The position numbers and the translations under genes were made by a program. The notes under the pieces were generated by a model, which saw nothing but the letters and a program-made list of their open reading frames with translations, was not told the origin of the DNA and searched no databases. From positions 1 through 8,153 of the forward strand of contig CAMWHX010000038.1 of NCBI GenBank assembly GCA_947174155.1: DNA of 8,153 nucleotides, written 5' to 3'. How positions within the stretch are numbered: the first letter of the stretch is position 1; each line of letters starts with the position of its first letter. The stretch comes from an uncultured Porphyromonadaceae bacterium (GTDB taxonomy: Bacteria > Bacteroidota > Bacteroidia > Bacteroidales > Muribaculaceae). Shown piece by piece: positions 7,501 through 8,153 of this stretch.

Positions 7501-7987
7501 TGCTGTCGGAGGTGGTGAGGCAGATATACGCGTATCAGCCTCCGAAGAGGTTTATGCGTCCGCTTCTGTGAGAGTGACTGTACCTGTCGAGGAGATTCTG
7601 CTTGATCCTAACACCATAGTAGCCATCGAAGATGACGAAGTCACTGTGACCGCATCCGTAATGCCCGTCGATGCTACTGACAAGAGTATCGTCTGGATGG
7701 TAGACAATACCGGTGTGACAGAGATCCTGGAGAGTGACGACACCCAGTGCCGCCTTCTCATCAAGGCCGAGGGTCAGACCCGTCTGATCGCCTCCGCAGC
7801 CGACGGCCCCTACGCTGTCTGCACTATCGATGCCCTCTCGGGTGTAGCTGCCCTCTTGGGTGAGGTCGGTACAGCCGACGTCTACACTACCGACGGAATA
7901 CTCCTCCGCCGCAGCGCCGACTCCGACTACATCCGCACCCTCGCCCCCGGCCTCTACATCATAGCCGGCCGCAAGGTCCTCCTCTGA
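4595..7987 (+). CDS. Secreted multi-domain BIG2 (Ig-like repeat) surface protein with unknown N-terminal domain
   Basis: This is a 1130-residue exported protein. Residues 1-22 form a signal peptide cut at ASA|Q. Residues 23-~325 make one domain rich in Tyr, Gly and Thr, opening with GDGYYRGENYKTGRYIYV. I recall related N-terminal domains in Bacteroidales surface proteins, but I know of no function. Residues ~334-1078 hold nine BIG2 Ig-like repeats with their core tryptophans at 369, 451, 532, 614, 697, 782, 869, 952 and 1034. Residues 1081-1130 resemble a short C-terminal sorting sequence. BIG2 domains usually act as stiff spacers or binding modules in adhesins, so a ligand-binding head on an Ig-fold rod is a fair inference. 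No enzyme motif is visible. The ATG at 4595 leads straight into the signal peptide; upstream is ACTTAACTAA, with no Shine-Dalgarno match. Codon use is more mixed than in the first two genes (more TCA, ATA and CCG), suggesting lower expression. The gene is complete and last in the operon. Confidence 0.93.
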   Translation: MKQSILSIAAGLALTAALPASAQLTGDGYYRGENYKTGRYIYVVDDKGQINNTSTQADLGACHLWSGFLKASSDPATILYVSEVYGKYDIAAQGTSVHKFINHYLFIRQNGTGADGMPTYMVYATDSGATRYLGDSNTAPGDQGEMSSVANGDYRKWYIIPVEASNNDRYFGIKPTLTSGGKYYQSFFTGFPYSAYSQGVKFYQVVKVDGDLAVIEEITGTVPQGTGIIAECANPLPTDNRLTIGGTGSALSSNLLKGVYFNIANGSLHTNRTKYDKKTMRILTTDANGALVYTTANIDYLPANESYLPVSSSAPATLRVVTRAEYEQEILRRPTSVTVTPSTATILVGQSVTLSGDVQPATADKALTWTSSDSKIATVDANGAVKGIGAGTATITATTVNGLKSTAKVTVQAVATSITLSQTSATLNAGETISLTATVKPDNAVDKSVTWTSSNTAVATVSDKGLVTAIAKGTATITAKTVNGLTANFTLTVRPVVESVTLSQTEATLTAGESFTLTATILPGDALQTMTWTSSDPSVATVSDKGVVKAVAKGTAAITVKSANGKTAECKVTVAPLPESVTLSKSEITLEIGESETLTATVLPEDVINKTVTWTSSNENVAKVSADGTVTALAKGVASVIATASNGVQAVCAINVRSVTPKSITVEPETLTLTRGEKGMLTVTVLPAEAADYTLTWESSDRTVATVSRTGQVNAMTPGEAVITITTSNGLTATVAVTVKDREYPVAGITFNTYRTTVVEGEEFDIVATVLPANATDKTLTWSSSDESVAVVADGHVTTLAPGAAVITATAVTGVKAECQVTVTAKEIPVIYPEAVTLSQTSLTVAYGDRITLTATVAPDDATDKSVTWTVSDENVVRADGAEGEFIAVGGGDAVITVTTVNGRNASCSVHVNRTADALTLSASTLALVKGETESLHVTVAPEDANDYTLTWTSSDEAVATVSETGRVTAVGGGEADIRVSASEEVYASASVRVTVPVEEILLDPNTIVAIEDDEVTVTASVMPVDATDKSIVWMVDNTGVTEILESDDTQCRLLIKAEGQTRLIASAADGPYAVCTIDALSGVAALLGEVGTADVYTTDGILLRRSADSDYIRTLAPGLYIIAGRKVLL
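5594..7828 (+). repeat. Nine tandem BIG2 Ig-like domain repeats (about 245 bp each)
   Basis: Repeats begin near residues 334, 415, 497, 578, 660, 745, 834, 917 and 998 of the protein at 4595-7987. Each carries the pattern x-x-L-x-x-G-x-x-x-x-L-x-A-T-V-x-P, then a T-W-T-S-S-D/N core, then V-A-T-V-x-x-x-G and G-x-A-x-I-T-x. Distances between core tryptophans are 82, 81, 82, 83, 85, 87, 83 and 82 residues. Several cores keep DNA similarity, such as TGGACTTCGAGC at 5699 and 5945. Repeats 2 and 3 share VATVSDKG. Repeat 7 loses the TSS (TWTVSDENV), and repeat 9 is the most divergent (VWMVDNTG). A single Cys sits near the last strand in repeats 3, 4, 6, 7 and 9. Confidence 0.9.
7835..7984 (+). other. 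C-terminal sorting-signal-like tail of the BIG2 protein
   Basis: Residues 1081-1130 contain the pattern V-x-V-Y-T-x-D-G-x-x-L, then I-R-T-L-A-P-G-L-Y-I-I-x-G-R-K-V-L-L at the extreme end. The order Y..DG, then L-x-x-G-x-Y-I, then a basic residue before hydrophobic final residues resembles the C-terminal domains of type IX secretion cargo. At about 50 residues it is shorter than the usual 70-80. I recall such short tails in many gut Bacteroidales proteins, but whether they act through type IX secretion is uncertain. The alternative is an ordinary terminal beta domain. Confidence 0.5.
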
Positions 7988-8057
7988 TTCTCGGGATGCT
8001 CTTCCCGACTAATCGAGATTCTCCCGATTAATCCCTATTCTCGGGAGAGATAATCGA
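7987..8057 (+). repeat. Cluster of alternating inverted motifs (TCGGGA/TCCCGA and TAATCG/CGATTA) in the 3' region
   Basis: TCGGGA occurs at 7991-7996 and 8041-8046; its complement TCCCGA occurs at 8003-8008 and 8022-8027. TAATCG occurs at 8010-8015 and 8051-8056, with its complement CGATTA at 8025-8030. The 10-base repeat ATTCTCGGGA lies at 7987-7996 (starting on the last base of the BIG2 stop codon) and 8037-8046. The likely RNA fold is a 6-bp hairpin at 7991-8008 and an 8-bp hairpin pairing 8020-8027 with 8041-8048. A third pairing (8010-8015 with 8025-8030) overlaps and would compete with the second. Confidence 0.65.
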
Positions 8058-8065
8058 CCCAGAAT

Positions 8066-8113
8066 ATTAACAAATCCTAATTGCAAGCCGGCTTGTAATT
8101 AGGATTTGTTAAT
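8066..8113 (+). terminator. Long palindromic transcription terminator, possibly bidirectional
   Basis: Bases 8066-8089 pair with 8090-8113 around the centre AAGCCGGCTT. Of 24 positions 23 are Watson-Crick, and the exception (8083 with 8096) is a G-U wobble in + strand RNA. The 3' arm ends GGATTTGTTAAT and runs into TTATG, giving a T-rich tail typical of AT-rich Bacteroidota terminators. The minus-strand reading also ends T-rich (GTTAATATTCT), so it may stop transcripts from both sides. It lies 78 bases past the BIG2 stop and marks the operon end. The remaining bases 8114-8153 show no clear feature. Confidence 0.75.
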
Positions 8114-8153
8114 TTATGTAAAATATCGGCGATTTTTCTATGTTGTATAGCAG

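Noticed and set aside
5594..7828. CRISPR-like or phase-variable short tandem repeat array
   Set aside because: The periodicity of about 245 bases is protein-level, from diverged Ig-like domains; there are no identical short repeats with unique spacers and no homopolymer tract.
8138..8150. CTATGTTGTATAG near the right edge as a promoter or operator of a following gene
   Set aside because: It has a 4-bp dyad and only a partial TAnnTTTG match (TATGTTG), and the window ends three bases later, so it cannot be supported.

Overview
The window looks like chromosomal DNA from a gut Bacteroidota of the order Bacteroidales. Muribaculaceae or Prevotellaceae is my best guess, by recall of similar proteins rather than by any search. 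The evidence is a TAnnTTTG-type promoter element at the left edge, start codons with A-rich leaders and no strong Shine-Dalgarno sequence, a lipoprotein signal ending in SSC-KDYD, and two signal peptides cut at ASA|Q. The OmpA-type C-terminal domain also has the Bacteroidota spacing. Composition is moderately GC-rich. Lys codons in the first gene are almost all AAG after the signal peptide, which suggests high expression.

Layout: (1) 1-137 is a leader with a promoter element and a possible stem-loop. (2) 138-3263 encodes a 1041-residue lipoprotein with a very long coiled coil, two beta-rich regions and a second helical segment. (3) 3264-3348 is a short gap with a GC-rich hairpin. (4) 3349-4497 encodes a 382-residue OmpA-family porin-like protein with a peptidoglycan-binding C-terminus. 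(5) 4498-4594 is a gap with a perfect 17-bp hairpin. (6) 4595-7987 encodes a 1130-residue secreted protein: a ~300-residue N-terminal domain of unknown function, nine Ig-like (BIG2) repeats and a short C-terminal tail resembling a Bacteroidota sorting signal. (7) 7988-8153 is a 3' region with a cluster of alternating inverted motifs, then a 48-bp near-perfect palindrome that is the probable transcription terminator.

All three genes lie on the + strand with gaps of 85 and 97 bases. I see no TAnnTTTG element in either gap, and the only convincing terminator follows the third gene. The simplest reading is one transcript, with the two hairpins between genes setting different message levels. All three products are predicted to go to the envelope or surface: a coiled-coil stalk anchored by lipid, a barrel tied to peptidoglycan, and an Ig-repeat rod. 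A cell-surface or adhesion module is a reasonable inference, but nothing in the sequence proves the three interact. There are no RNA genes, CRISPR arrays, insertion sequences or phage genes. The long minus-strand open frames appear to be shadows of codon bias.
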